NCBI GenBank assembly: GCA_963747375.1
Contig: CAVVFL010000017.1
Location: 124,001 to 188,000 of the forward strand
Length of the DNA stretch: 64,000 bases
Source of the DNA: Sva-07 sp963747375
GTDB lineage: Bacteria; Actinomycetota; Acidimicrobiia; Acidimicrobiales; Ilumatobacteraceae
Direction of reading: 5' to 3'
Both the position numbers and the translations under genes were made by a program. Each line of letters begins with the position of its first letter. The first letter of the stretch is position 1. Below the pieces are notes generated by a model, which saw only the letters and a program-made list of their open reading frames with translations, was not told the DNA's origin and made no database searches. Shown in pieces: positions 8,098-17,346 of this stretch.

Positions 8098-9468
8098 ATG
8101 AGCAGAGCGAAGGTCGTCCACGTGTGCAGCGAATGCGGCACCACACACGCGAAGTGGGCCGGACGGTGCGCCGGGTGCGGCGATTGGAACACCCTGGTCG
8201 AAGACGTCGAGGTCGACAACACGACCGCACCCGTCGCCGCATCGAGCCGTCCCGGCCCCACTCGAATCGGCGACGTCGGCACCGAACACGGGCATCCGGT
8301 CACGACGTCGATCCCCGAACTCGATCGGGTCCTCGGCGGCGGGCTGGTCGCCGGGTCGGTCACGCTCCTCGGCGGCGAACCGGGCATCGGCAAGAGCACG
8401 CTGCTGCTGCAACTGCTCGCCACGTGGAACGGGCCCACGTTGTACGTCACCGCCGAGGAGAGCGCCCAGCAGGTGAAACGACGCGCGGAACGCCTCGGAG
8501 CAACCCGCGACGACCTGTGGCTGCACGCGGAGACGTCGTTGTCGCACATCCTCGACGCGATCGACGACATCCGACCCGAGCTCGTCGTGATCGACTCGAT
8601 CCAGACCGTCTCCGACCCGGCGCTCGGCTCGCTGCCCGGAAGTGTCGGACAGGTGCGCGGCTGTGCGCAGCGCCTCGTCAACGAAGCCAAGGAGCGCAAC
8701 GTGTCGATCGTGCTGGTCGGCCACGTCACCAAGGAGGGTGGATTGGCGGGCCCACGCGTGTTGGAGCACGTCGTCGACACGGTGCTCCAGTTCGAGGGCG
8801 ATCGTCACCACGCACTGCGGCTGCTCCGGGCCTCGAAGCACCGGTTCGGACCGACGAACGAGCTCGGCCTGTTCGAGATGGCGACCAGCGGCCTCGCCGG
8901 GGTGCCCGACCCGTCGTCATTGTTCCTCGCCGACCGCCGCACCGGCATCCCCGGCTCCGCGGTCGTGCCGACCATGGAGGGGCAACGGCCCATCGTGGTC
9001 GAGGTCCAGGCACTGGCCAACCCGAGCGTGCCCGGAGTACCCCCACGACGCAGCGCGCTGGGCCTCGACGGTGCCCGGTTGTCGATGCTCATGGCGGTGT
9101 TGGGGCGCCGCAGCCGGGTGATGGTCGGCGACCAGGACGTCTACGCATCGACCGCCGGTGGGGTGAAGCTCAGCGAGCCGGGGCTCGACCTCGGCGTGTG
9201 CCTCGCCGTTGTCAGCGCAGTTCGCGATCACCCGCTTCCCGCCGACCTGGCCGTCTTCGGCGAGGTCGGCCTCGGCGGCGAACTCCGTCAGGTCGGCCAC
9301 GCCGCGCGTCGGCTGACCGAGGCGGCGCGGCTCGGCTTCTCCCGCGTGATCGTCCCCGCCAATTCGCCCGACTGCGACGCCGACATCAACGTGCTCCGCG
9401 CGGCGACCCTGAGCGAAGCGATCGCCGTTGCCGGCCTCGGTTCGGGCACGCTGCGGGCCGCGGTGTGA
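8098..9468 (+). CDS. radA: DNA repair protein RadA
   Basis: This 456-residue RecA-like helicase promotes branch migration in recombination. An N-terminal C4 zinc finger (CSEC...CAGC) is followed by Walker A GGEPGIGKST and the Lon-protease-like C-terminal domain (STAGGVKLSEPGLDLGVCLA). The RadA signature usually written KNRFG reads KHRFG here (ASKHRFGPTNELG). The start is the third possible ATG at 8098 (MSRAKVVHVCSEC), chosen because it fits the 7-base spacing to the promoter hexamer; an ATG at 8086 is also in frame. disA follows 43 bases later, a common actinobacterial pairing. Confidence 0.95.
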   Translation: MSRAKVVHVCSECGTTHAKWAGRCAGCGDWNTLVEDVEVDNTTAPVAASSRPGPTRIGDVGTEHGHPVTTSIPELDRVLGGGLVAGSVTLLGGEPGIGKSTLLLQLLATWNGPTLYVTAEESAQQVKRRAERLGATRDDLWLHAETSLSHILDAIDDIRPELVVIDSIQTVSDPALGSLPGSVGQVRGCAQRLVNEAKERNVSIVLVGHVTKEGGLAGPRVLEHVVDTVLQFEGDRHHALRLLRASKHRFGPTNELGLFEMATSGLAGVPDPSSLFLADRRTGIPGSAVVPTMEGQRPIVVEVQALANPSVPGVPPRRSALGLDGARLSMLMAVLGRRSRVMVGDQDVYASTAGGVKLSEPGLDLGVCLAVVSAVRDHPLPADLAVFGEVGLGGELRQVGHAARRLTEAARLGFSRVIVPANSPDCDADINVLRAATLSEAIAVAGLGSGTLRAAV

Positions 9469-9511
9469 GATCGCCGCAGCTCGCCGGATCATCGTCACCT
9501 AGGATCACTCC

Positions 9512-10588
9512 ATGGGTTCCCGATACAGCGGCGTGAACGAGGCGATGCGTGATGCCCTCGCGCGCGTGTCGCCGGGGACTCCACTGCGCGACGGCATCGA
9601 TCGTGTGGTTCGGTCGAAGGCGGGCGCGCTCCTCGTCCTCAGCGACGAGGCCGACGTGCTGTCGATCTGCTCGGGCGGATTCCTCGTCGATGCGCCGTAC
9701 AGCCCGCAGCGCCTGTCCGAACTCGCCAAGATGGACGGCGCCATCATCATCTCGGCCGACGGTGGACGCATCGCTCGCGCCAACGTGCACCTCGTGCCCG
9801 ATCCCACCGTGGCCACCAGCGAAACCGGGACGCGCCACCGCACGGCAGAGCGTGTCGCACGTTCGCTCGACGTGCACGTCGTGTCGGCGAGCGAGGAGAT
9901 GGGCGTGATCAACGTGTACGCCGGCGGCGACAAGCGCCAGCTGCAGGAAGTCGGCCACCTGCTCGACCGGGCGAACCAGGCGTTGCAGACCCTCGAGCGC
10001 TACAAGGTTCGCCTCGACGACGCGATCACGAACCTCACCGCCGTCGAGATCGAGGATGTCGTCAGCCTCCGTGACGTGGTCGCCGTGGTGCAACGCGGTG
10101 AGATGGTCCACCGGATCGCCGACGAGATCGAAACGATGATCATCGAACTCGGCGTCGACGCGCGACTGCTGCGCTTGCAGCTCGACGAGCTCTACGGCGA
10201 GATCGACGACGAACTCGACCTCGTGGTCGCCGACTACCTCCCGCCCGGGCGGTCGGTGGCCGAGACACTCGCAGGGATGACGCAGCTCTCCGACGACGAA
10301 GTCCTCAATCTGCGTCTCGCTGCCGATGCGCTGTCGCCCGGGGCGGATTCGACCGACCTCGGCCAGGAAGCGACACCGAAGGGGTTGCGTCTGCTCCACC
10401 GGGTCAGTCGATTGCCGTCCGAGACGGCGATCAACGTCGCCAACCACTTCGGCGGGCTCGCGAAGCTGCAACGGGCGACGGTCGACGACCTCATGTCGGT
10501 CGACGGCGTCGACGAACCGACCGCACGTGCCATCCGCGAGACGCTGAGCCGAGTCACCGAGTCGACCATCCTCGACCAGTACAGCTGA
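9512..10588 (+). CDS. disA: DNA integrity scanning diadenylate cyclase DisA
   Basis: This 358-residue protein makes c-di-AMP from two ATP and scans DNA. The N-terminal DAC domain carries the MDGAIII (DGA) and TGTRHRTAER (RHR) catalytic motifs at about residues 74 and 107. A helical linker follows, and a C-terminal helix-hairpin-helix domain (NHFGGLAKLQRATVDDLMSVDG region) binds branched DNA. The start ATG has TAGGAT 6 bases upstream. Its position just after radA matches the known functional link between RadA and DisA. Confidence 0.96.
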   Translation: MGSRYSGVNEAMRDALARVSPGTPLRDGIDRVVRSKAGALLVLSDEADVLSICSGGFLVDAPYSPQRLSELAKMDGAIIISADGGRIARANVHLVPDPTVATSETGTRHRTAERVARSLDVHVVSASEEMGVINVYAGGDKRQLQEVGHLLDRANQALQTLERYKVRLDDAITNLTAVEIEDVVSLRDVVAVVQRGEMVHRIADEIETMIIELGVDARLLRLQLDELYGEIDDELDLVVADYLPPGRSVAETLAGMTQLSDDEVLNLRLAADALSPGADSTDLGQEATPKGLRLLHRVSRLPSETAINVANHFGGLAKLQRATVDDLMSVDGVDEPTARAIRETLSRVTESTILDQYS

Positions 10589-10615
10589 CACGCCCGCCCG
10601 CCACAGCGGGTCACG

Positions 10616-11920
10616 TCAGTTGGCGATGGTGGTCGGTGCCTTCGGGTCGGCGACGGTCGGCAGGATGGCGTCCCACACGGCCGCGTCGTCGAAGCCCAGC
10701 GCCCAGAGGGCGACACCGTCGAGGCGGTACTCCCGTGCGAGATCCATCCTGAGCCGGATGCCGTCACCGTCGACGTAGTGCACCTGGCGGGTCTGGACAC
10801 ACGTGGTCGTCCCGTCGGTCACCTCGAGGTCGTACTCGAACATCCACTCGCCGGTCTGGTCGACTCGGATCGGTTGGCCCTGGCGACGGGCGATCAGCTC
10901 GTCGACCGAACGGGCCGACACGGTCGTGCGACCCTGTACGTCGGTCGCCGGACACTCCCCGGCGACGAACACGGGCCAGTTGCGGCCGTAGGCCGGCAGC
11001 CCGAGCACGAGCTTGTCGGGTGAGCCGGTTGCCTCGATCGCTCCGGTGATCGCCGACTCGACCCAGTCGATGGGGGCAATCGGGCCGGGCTCGGTGACCG
11101 AGTAGTCGTAGGTCATCATCCGGATCCGGTCGACGTGTTCGACGATGGCGCCGTAGTCGTAGACCCAGTAGCCACTCTCCGAGGTCTGGCCGGCGTCGTA
11201 CACCGGTGGAATGCTCACCGTGAGGGTTCGGCCGTCTCCGTGGAGTGCCGCGGCCAACTCCTCGACGAACGCCACCCAGTTCGGACGCGTCGCCGCCCAC
11301 GTGTCGCGTCCGTCGGCGAACGCGAACTGTTCGTAGTCGATGTCGATGCCGTCGTAGTCACCGTCGGCCGCGAATGCTCGAATCGCCTCGACGTGCCGTG
11401 CGCGTGTCGCCGGATCAGCGAGGATCGCGGCCATGGCGCCGGCGGGCAGCGCATCGATGATCGACGGGACGACCTCGACATCGGCACGTTTCGCCTGTTC
11501 CATGAACTGCGTGGTCAGGTCGGGGGACGCGTTCGGGTCGACGATGATCTGGTCGACCCCCGCGGCGTTGAACCAGAACGGCGACACCTCGCGCATCGAC
11601 GGCCCGCGCTGATCGAAGTCCGGCAACGAGGCGTCGAGCGCCCAGTACGGCACCCAGGCATCGAGGGCGATGTCGGGCTTGGGTGGCAGCGGTTGCTCCT
11701 GTGATGCGACGTAGATCCCGGTGGCCGCGATCAGGACGATCGCGGCGACGAGTCCACCCAGCACCAGGCGGCGACGGCGACGGCCATCCGAGGGCGCATC
11801 GTCGGCGACGGGTGTGGCATCGGGTTCACCCAACGCGGAGACGTCGGAGTCGAGCGAGATCGACGCCGAGGAGAGAGTCGACGATGGTGAGCCCGGGGGC
11901 GGCTGTGAGGGGGACGACAT
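10616..11920 (-). CDS. Membrane-anchored glycoside hydrolase family 18 protein
   Basis: The protein has an N-terminal cytoplasmic tail, an Arg cluster and a TM helix (LVLGGLVAAIVLIAATGIYV, about residues 52-72), then an extracytoplasmic GH18 barrel. DGIDIDYEQFAF is the DxxDxDxE catalytic motif with the acid Glu intact, and IRMMTYDYS is the substrate-binding strand. It resembles chitinase-like or peptidoglycan-active GH18 proteins of cell-wall remodelling. With the ATG at 11920 (434 residues) it overlaps the upstream HAD gene by 95 bases. A TTG at 11833, overlapping the HAD stop, is a compact alternative start. Confidence 0.8.
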   Translation of the reverse strand: MSSPSQPPPGSPSSTLSSASISLDSDVSALGEPDATPVADDAPSDGRRRRRLVLGGLVAAIVLIAATGIYVASQEQPLPPKPDIALDAWVPYWALDASLPDFDQRGPSMREVSPFWFNAAGVDQIIVDPNASPDLTTQFMEQAKRADVEVVPSIIDALPAGAMAAILADPATRARHVEAIRAFAADGDYDGIDIDYEQFAFADGRDTWAATRPNWVAFVEELAAALHGDGRTLTVSIPPVYDAGQTSESGYWVYDYGAIVEHVDRIRMMTYDYSVTEPGPIAPIDWVESAITGAIEATGSPDKLVLGLPAYGRNWPVFVAGECPATDVQGRTTVSARSVDELIARRQGQPIRVDQTGEWMFEYDLEVTDGTTTCVQTRQVHYVDGDGIRLRMDLAREYRLDGVALWALGFDDAAVWDAILPTVADPKAPTTIAN

Positions 11921-12479
11921 GGGGGACCCCCAGCGTCGCACACCCCGCGGCAGCTGCGGAGGCAACACCCGTCGGCGAGTCCTCGATCGCCACACACGCG
12001 TGCGCGTCGACGCCGAGCGCCGCAGCAGCGGCGAGATACGGCTCGGGGTCGGGCTTGCCATTGGTCACCTCATCGCCGGTGATCGAGGCGGTGAACGACC
12101 CCGGCGGGGCCGCCGCGATCACGGCATCGGCAAGCCGTCGCCACGACATGGTGACCATCGCGCAGGGAACACCCTCGGCCAGACACTCGGCGAGGAGTTC
12201 GGGAGCGCCGGGCCGCCATGGCAGCTGGTCGGCGACGAGCTCGATCACGCCATCGAGCAGCCAGTTCGCAATCTCGGCAGGCTCCATCGCGACGCCGCCG
12301 CGCGTTCGCAGCTCGTGGCCGGCGTCGAGCAGATCGAACCCGACGATCGAGTGCGCGTCCGCGTCGGTCCAGGTACCGCCGTGCCGTGAGACCAACTCGT
12401 GCTCGCAGGCGATCCAGTACGGCTCGGTGTCGACCAGCGTGCCATCCATGTCCCACAGCACCGCCGCCAGCTCACTCAT
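11826..12479 (-). CDS. HAD-superfamily phosphatase (beta-phosphoglucomutase-like)
   Basis: This 217-residue hydrolase contains VLWDMDGTLVDTEPYW (motif I with both Asp), VTMSWRRL (motif II region), NGKPDPEPY (motif III Lys) and AIEDSPTG (motif IV acids). All catalytic residues are present, with a helical cap between motifs I and II. Substrate is not predictable; sugar-phosphates and phosphoglycolate are typical of the subgroup. It lies directly upstream of, and partly overlaps, the GH18 gene on the same strand. Confidence 0.88.
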   Translation of the reverse strand: MSELAAVLWDMDGTLVDTEPYWIACEHELVSRHGGTWTDADAHSIVGFDLLDAGHELRTRGGVAMEPAEIANWLLDGVIELVADQLPWRPGAPELLAECLAEGVPCAMVTMSWRRLADAVIAAAPPGSFTASITGDEVTNGKPDPEPYLAAAAALGVDAHACVAIEDSPTGVASAAAAGCATLGVPHVVPLTAAPGLTIVDSLLGVDLARLRRLRVG

Positions 12480-12519
12480 GGCCTGCAGTGTGCCGGGGTC
12501 GGCTCGAGTTCGTCGAGAC

Positions 12520-12540
12520 GTTGCCGTGCGTTCACCTCGG
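12520..12540 (+). promoter_or_regulatory. Possible PHO-box-like direct repeat upstream of phoX
   Basis: GTTGCCGTGC followed by GTTCACCTCGG forms two 10-base-spaced units, the second matching the GTTCACC core of actinobacterial PHO boxes. It lies about 90 bases upstream of a phosphatase gene that would be expected to respond to phosphate limitation. The first unit is weak, so this is tentative. Confidence 0.3.
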
Positions 12541-12631
12541 GGACGCCAGGGGGTCGACCAGCGTTCGAACTCGTTGTCTACCGTCGCTGGCCATCACCAC
12601 ATCCGGCAATCACCCGATCCAGGAGCTCACG

Positions 12632-14485
12632 ATGTCGAACAGTCTCGAGGAAACCGCACCGGCCGAGGGGCCGATCAGCACAGCCATCAGTCGACGAGGG
12701 CTGATCGGTGGCGGCGCCGCCGTCGGCGCGATGGCCGCGTTCGGCAAGGTGGTCGGGTCCCCGCTCACGGCCGCGGCGGCAGCTCGTCAGTCGAGCGACG
12801 ACGCGGGCAGGCAGAGCGGCGGCGCCGGGACGTCGGCGCTCGGGTTCACCGCAGTCGGGCCGAGCACCGCCGATGCGGTCGTGGTACCCGATGGCTACAC
12901 CGCCCAGGTGATCATCCCGTGGGGCGACCCGATCAACCCGGGCGGCCCCGCCTTCGAGTTCGACGGCAGCAACACCGCCGCCGAGCAGGCCGAACAGTTC
13001 GGCCAGGCGCACGACGGCATGACGTTCTTCGAGAAGGGCCGCAACAGGGGCCTGATCGCCGTCAACCACGAGTTCCTCGACTCACCCGTGTCGCTCTACC
13101 CGTCGGAACCGGACTACACCGACCCGGAGACGGTCCTCAAGTCGCAGAACGCGCTCGGCGTCAGCGTGGCCGAACTCGAACTGCGTCGTGGCGAGTGGAA
13201 GGTCGTGCAGTCGACCAAGGCCCGCCGGATCACCGCCAACACCCCGATGGAGCTCACCGGTCCGGCCGCCGGACATCCGCTCCTGCAGACCACGGCCGAT
13301 CCGTCGGGGCGTTCGGTGCTCGGCACGCTGAACAACTGCGCCAACGGGCGTACGCCGTGGGGCACCTACCTCACGTGCGAGGAGAACTTCAACCGATACT
13401 TCGGAAGCGACACCTCATTCACCCCGACCGACTTGATGGGGCGGTACGGCGTCGGTGACGGTGACCTGACGTGGTGGAAGGCCGACCCTCGCTTCGATCT
13501 CGCCGTGAACCCGAACGAACCGAACCGGTTCGGCTGGGTGGTGGAGATCGATCCGCAGGACCCGCGTTCGACACCGAGCAAGCGCACCGCTCTCGGTCGC
13601 ATCAAGCACGAGAACGCGAGTTTCGCGGAAGCCGACGACGGTCGGGCGGTGCTCTACCTGGGTGACGACGAGCGCTTCCAGTTCCTCTACAAGTACGTGT
13701 CGCGGCAGCCGTGGAAGCGATATCGGCGCAACGAGAGCCCGCTGGACGACGGCACGCTGTACGTGGCGCGCTTCGACGGCGACGGCACCGGCGTCTGGCT
13801 CCCACTCGCCGAAGGCTCGGTGCCTGGCTATGGCGGGCTCGGTGACATCCTCATCGACTCACGCGGTGCGGCCACCGCGGTCGGAGCAACCCCGATGGAT
13901 CGCCCCGAGTGGGTTGCCACCCACCCGTTCGAGCCCGGGATGGCGTACGGAACGTTCACCAACAACTCGGCACGGACGGTGGCAGACGCCGCAAACCCGC
14001 GGACCGCCAACCGCAACGGTCACATCCTGCGCTGGCAGGGCCTTGGTGGCGACCACGGCGCCGACTCGTTCATCTGGTCGGTGTTCGCTCTTGCCGGCAG
14101 CGGGCTCGGCACGGGCGACGGCTCCACGATCTCGCCCGGCGACGCCTTCGGATCGCCGGACGGCCTGGCGTTCGATCCCGACGGTCGCCTCTGGATCGAG
14201 ACCGACGGAGGTCAGCCCATCGCGTGCAACAACCAGATGCTCGCCGCCGATCCGGCGACAGGCGACATCCGTCGATTCCTCGTCGGACCGGTCGGATGCG
14301 AGATCACCGGCTGGACGATGACCGACGACCGGCGAACGATGTTCGTCAACATCCAGCACCCTGGCGAGAACGCGACCGACCCGGCGAATCCCGCGTCGCA
14401 GTCGAACTGGCCCGACTTCCAGGGTCGGCCCCGGTCGGCGACGCTCGCCATCCGTCGCACCGACGGCGGGGTCATCGGGACCTGA
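12632..14485 (+). CDS. phoX: PhoX-family (DUF839) Tat-exported alkaline phosphatase
   Basis: This 617-residue protein has a twin-arginine signal (ISRRGLIGGGAAVGAMAAF) and then the PhoX beta-propeller-like body. LTCEENFNRYFG, GWVVEIDPQDP and IKHENASFAEADDGRAVLYLGDDERF are characteristic, rich in metal-ligand acids. PhoX enzymes use Ca and Fe and cut phosphomonoesters outside the membrane. An AGGAG site sits 6 bases before the ATG at 12632. It is monocistronic, and the next gene is convergent. Confidence 0.9.
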   Translation: MSNSLEETAPAEGPISTAISRRGLIGGGAAVGAMAAFGKVVGSPLTAAAAARQSSDDAGRQSGGAGTSALGFTAVGPSTADAVVVPDGYTAQVIIPWGDPINPGGPAFEFDGSNTAAEQAEQFGQAHDGMTFFEKGRNRGLIAVNHEFLDSPVSLYPSEPDYTDPETVLKSQNALGVSVAELELRRGEWKVVQSTKARRITANTPMELTGPAAGHPLLQTTADPSGRSVLGTLNNCANGRTPWGTYLTCEENFNRYFGSDTSFTPTDLMGRYGVGDGDLTWWKADPRFDLAVNPNEPNRFGWVVEIDPQDPRSTPSKRTALGRIKHENASFAEADDGRAVLYLGDDERFQFLYKYVSRQPWKRYRRNESPLDDGTLYVARFDGDGTGVWLPLAEGSVPGYGGLGDILIDSRGAATAVGATPMDRPEWVATHPFEPGMAYGTFTNNSARTVADAANPRTANRNGHILRWQGLGGDHGADSFIWSVFALAGSGLGTGDGSTISPGDAFGSPDGLAFDPDGRLWIETDGGQPIACNNQMLAADPATGDIRRFLVGPVGCEITGWTMTDDRRTMFVNIQHPGENATDPANPASQSNWPDFQGRPRSATLAIRRTDGGVIGT

Positions 14486-14490
14486 CGTCG

Positions 14491-15826
14491 TCAGGAACGG
14501 AAGATCGTGATCTTGTCCTCGCCGATCCGGGCACGCTTCTCGGGGTCGTCGACACCGAGGCCCTCCGACGGCGCGAGACACAGCACGCCGAGCTTGCCCT
14601 CGACTTCGTTGTGGTGCACTGCGAGCGCGGCGTCGCCGACGGCGGTGAGGTCGAACGTCTTGGTGAGCAGCGGTTGGATGCGGCCCTGATCGAGCAGCTT
14701 GTTGGCGGCGTACGACTCGGCGTAGTTGGCGAAGTGCGAGCCGATGAGCTTCTTGAGACGCATCCAGAAGTGGCGGTTGTCGAACTCGACCATGTAGCCC
14801 GACGTTGCTGCGCACGTGACGATCGTGCCGCCGCGCTTGACGGCGAAGACCGAGGCGCCCATCGTCGAGCGACCCGGGTGTTCGAACACGATGTCGACGT
14901 CCTCGCCGTTGTTGACCTCGCGGATCTTCTTGCCGAAACGGCGCCACTCCGATTCGTCCTGGGTGTGCTCGTCCGACCAGAACTGGTAGTTCTCGGCACG
15001 CCGGTCGATGACCGCCTCACAGCCCATCCGGTTGAGCAGCGCCGCACGTTCGGGCGACGACACCACGCCGACCGGCGTGCCGCCACCGTTGAGCACGTAC
15101 TGCACGGCGTAGCCGCCGATTCCGCCGGTGGCGCCCCAGATCAAGCACGCTGTCGCCCTGCTTCATCTGGGCGCCGTTCGCGCTCACGAGCATGCGGTAC
15201 GAGGTGGAGCTGCACAGCGCGTTGACCGCCGACTCCTCCCAGGTGAGGTGGCTCGGCTTGGGCATGAGCTGGTTGGCCTTGACGACGGCGAGATCGGCGA
15301 GGCCACCGAAGTTCGTCTCGAATCCCCAGATCAGCTGGTTGGTCGCGAGCATCGAGTCGTTGTGGGCGCTCGGGTCCTGGTCGTCGACGTAGTTGCAGTG
15401 CACCGTCACCCGATCGCCGGGCTTCCAGTTGCGCACGGCCGAACCGACCCGCAGGACGACGCCCGATGCGTCCGAACCCACGACGTGGTACGGCAGCGAG
15501 TGGCGCTTGCCCCAGTCGTTGTCGCGTCCCATGCGGTCGAGGAAACCGAATGTCGGCAGCGGCTCGAAGATCGAACTCCACACGGTGTTGAAGTTGATGC
15601 TCGACGCCATCACGGCGATGTAGACCTCGTCGGGCGCCAGCTCAGGTGTGGCGACCTGCTCGACGTGGAGCGACTTGCGGGGGTCCTTGTCCCACGAATC
15701 GACCCCCTCGAACATCGCCGCCTCGTCACGCTTGACGACCGCCGCCCGGTAGCTCTCGGGAACCGGGAGGCCGGCGAGATCCTCGCCGCTCGCACCGGAT
15801 TGGATGGCCTCGAGGATCTGTTGCAT
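14491..15826 (-). CDS. ccr: Crotonyl-CoA carboxylase/reductase (one extra base near 15143)
   Basis: This medium-chain dehydrogenase-like enzyme reductively carboxylates crotonyl-CoA to ethylmalonyl-CoA. It opens MQQILEAIQSG...LPVPESYRAAVVKRDE, and NYVDDQDP and LIWGATGGIGGYAVQYV (nucleotide fold) follow. The frame breaks where minus-strand GTGCTTGATC should read GTGCTGATC; dropping the T gives 444 uninterrupted residues, the normal family length. It starts at an ATG with TAACGT 8 bases upstream that overlaps a perfect palindrome. The divergent thl supplies acetoacetyl-CoA, so both point to the ethylmalonyl-CoA pathway or C4 acyl-CoA metabolism. Confidence 0.9.
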
Positions 15827-15837
15827 GGCCTGCGACG

Positions 15838-15851
15838 TTACCGATCGGTAA
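15838..15851. promoter_or_regulatory. Perfect 14-bp palindrome overlapping the ccr promoter
   Basis: TTACCGATCGGTAA is an exact inverted repeat. On the minus strand it runs straight into the ccr -10-like hexamer TAACGT (15840-15835). Palindromes of this shape are typical operators of TetR-family acyl-CoA-responsive repressors. Its position would block polymerase binding at ccr. No TetR gene is in the window. Confidence 0.55.
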
Positions 15852-15870
15852 TCCCCACCGACAAAGCGGA

Positions 15871-15958
15871 CCCCCAGCCCCGCCACCCCCGAAATTCTCC
15901 TGCAGGTGCGCGCTCAGCGCGCACCCAGCGGCATTTTTCGGGGGTTGGGGGGTGGGGG
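15871..15958. repeat. Large nested hairpin between ccr and thl
   Basis: An inner perfect stem, GGTGCGCGC-TCA-GCGCGCACC (15905-15925), sits inside a second perfect 9-bp stem, CCCCCGAAA (15886-15894) with TTTCGGGGG (15936-15944). Further outer C-rich and G-rich tracts also pair imperfectly. It ends one base before the thl -10-like TAGCGT (15959-15964). Both flanking genes start away from it, so it cannot be a simple terminator of either. The apex matches the one of the clpC terminator. Confidence 0.7.
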
Positions 15959-15970
15959 TAGCGTTGGCCC

Positions 15971-17161
15971 ATGGCTTCCACAGGTTCGTACATCGTCGCC
16001 GGCGCTCGCACTCCGATCGGGAAGATGAGCGGCGCGCTGTCGTCGTTCTCCGCTGCCGATCTCGGCGGGTTCGCCATCAGTGCCGCGCTCGAGCGCGCCG
16101 GCGTGGCGCCCGACGAGGTCCAGCACGTCATCATGGGTCAGGTGCTCATGGCCGGCCAGGGTCAGGTGCCGAGCCGCCAGGCCGCGGTCAAGGCCGGCAT
16201 TCCGATGAACGTGCCATCGGTCAACATCAACAAGGTCTGCCTGTCCGGCCTGAACGCGATCTACCTCGCCAACCAGATGATCGCAGCCGGCGAGGCCGAC
16301 ATCGTCGTCGCCGGCGGCATGGAGTCGATGACCAACGCTCCGTACCTCGCCGACGGCGCTCGCGGCGGCTTCCGCTACGGCAACACCGAGTTGCGCGACG
16401 CGATCATCGCCGACGGCCTGTGGTGCTCGTTCGACGGGTGCCTGATGGGCCTCGGCACCGACCGCTACGCCGGCAGCGAGACCATCAGCCGTGCGGCCCA
16501 GGACGAGTTCGCCGCCGTCTCGAACGAGCGGGCCGCCAACGCGATCAAGGACGGGCGCCTGGCCGACGAGATCGTGGCGGTCGCCGTTCCCCAGCGCAAG
16601 GGCGACCCCATCCTCGTCGAGACCGACGAAGGTGTGCGGCCCGGCACGACCGCGGAGAGCCTCGGCGGCCTGCGCCCGGCATTCGACAAGGACGGCACGG
16701 TCACCGCCGGCAACGCATCGCAGCTCTCCGACGGCGGCAGCGCCGTGGTGATGATGTCGAGGGCCGAGGCCGAGCGCCGTGGCGTGGCCCCGCTCGGCGA
16801 GTTCGTGTCGTACGGGATGGTGGCAGGCCCGGACAGCGCATCGCTGCTCCACCAGCCGAGCCGCGCGATCCTCCAGGCCGCCGAGCGCGCCGGCATCGCC
16901 ATCGCCGACCTCGACCTGTTCGAGATCAACGAGGCCTTCGCCGCCGTCGGTATCGCATCGATCGCCGAACTCGGCGTCAGCGACGAGATCGTCAACGTCA
17001 ACGGTGGGGCGATCGCGCTCGGCCACCCGATCGGCATGAGCGGCAACCGTCTGGCACTCACGCTCCTGCACGAGCTGAAGCGCCGCGGTGGCGGGATCGG
17101 CGCCGTGGCACTCTGCGGCGGCGGCGGCCAGGGCGACGCCGCCATCTTGCGCACCGTCTGA
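15971..17161 (+). CDS. Acetyl-CoA C-acetyltransferase (thiolase)
   Basis: This 396-residue thiolase condenses two acetyl-CoA to acetoacetyl-CoA or runs the reverse reaction. NINKVCLSGLNAI holds the acyl-enzyme Cys, NEAFAAVG and GGAIALGHPIGMSGNR hold the Asn/His region, and ALCGGGGQGDA holds the second Cys. TAGCGT lies 6 bases before the ATG. It is divergent from ccr, consistent with joint use in C4 acyl-CoA assimilation. Confidence 0.95.
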   Translation: MASTGSYIVAGARTPIGKMSGALSSFSAADLGGFAISAALERAGVAPDEVQHVIMGQVLMAGQGQVPSRQAAVKAGIPMNVPSVNINKVCLSGLNAIYLANQMIAAGEADIVVAGGMESMTNAPYLADGARGGFRYGNTELRDAIIADGLWCSFDGCLMGLGTDRYAGSETISRAAQDEFAAVSNERAANAIKDGRLADEIVAVAVPQRKGDPILVETDEGVRPGTTAESLGGLRPAFDKDGTVTAGNASQLSDGGSAVVMMSRAEAERRGVAPLGEFVSYGMVAGPDSASLLHQPSRAILQAAERAGIAIADLDLFEINEAFAAVGIASIAELGVSDEIVNVNGGAIALGHPIGMSGNRLALTLLHELKRRGGGIGAVALCGGGGQGDAAILRTV

Positions 17162-17253
17162 GGCGACCTCCAGAACGCCGCCATCCTCCGGGCGCGGCGA
17201 CGTTGCGTCACTGTCCGATCACGTTGGGTATCAGTAGTTGTCACTTTGCGTGC

Positions 17254-17281
17254 TTGACAGACCACGTCACGTCGGTAAACT
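17254..17281 (+). promoter_or_regulatory. Consensus sigma-70-type promoter P1
   Basis: TTGACA (17254-17259), a 16-base spacer and TAAACT (17276-17281) form a near-perfect vegetative promoter on the plus strand. It lies between two convergent genes, where none is needed for a protein. With P2 31 bases downstream of its -10 it forms a tandem pair, as seen for stable RNAs. Confidence 0.75.
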
Positions 17282-17311
17282 GGCAGTCACAGCGACTTGT
17301 GTTACGGAACC

Positions 17312-17340
17312 TTGACGACAGCGTCCGAGTTTCGTAATGT
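17312..17340 (+). promoter_or_regulatory. Consensus sigma-70-type promoter P2
   Basis: TTGACG (17312-17317), a 17-base spacer and TAATGT (17335-17340) form a second strong promoter in tandem with P1. The expected start is near 17347. Confidence 0.75.
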
Positions 17341-17346
17341 AACCGC

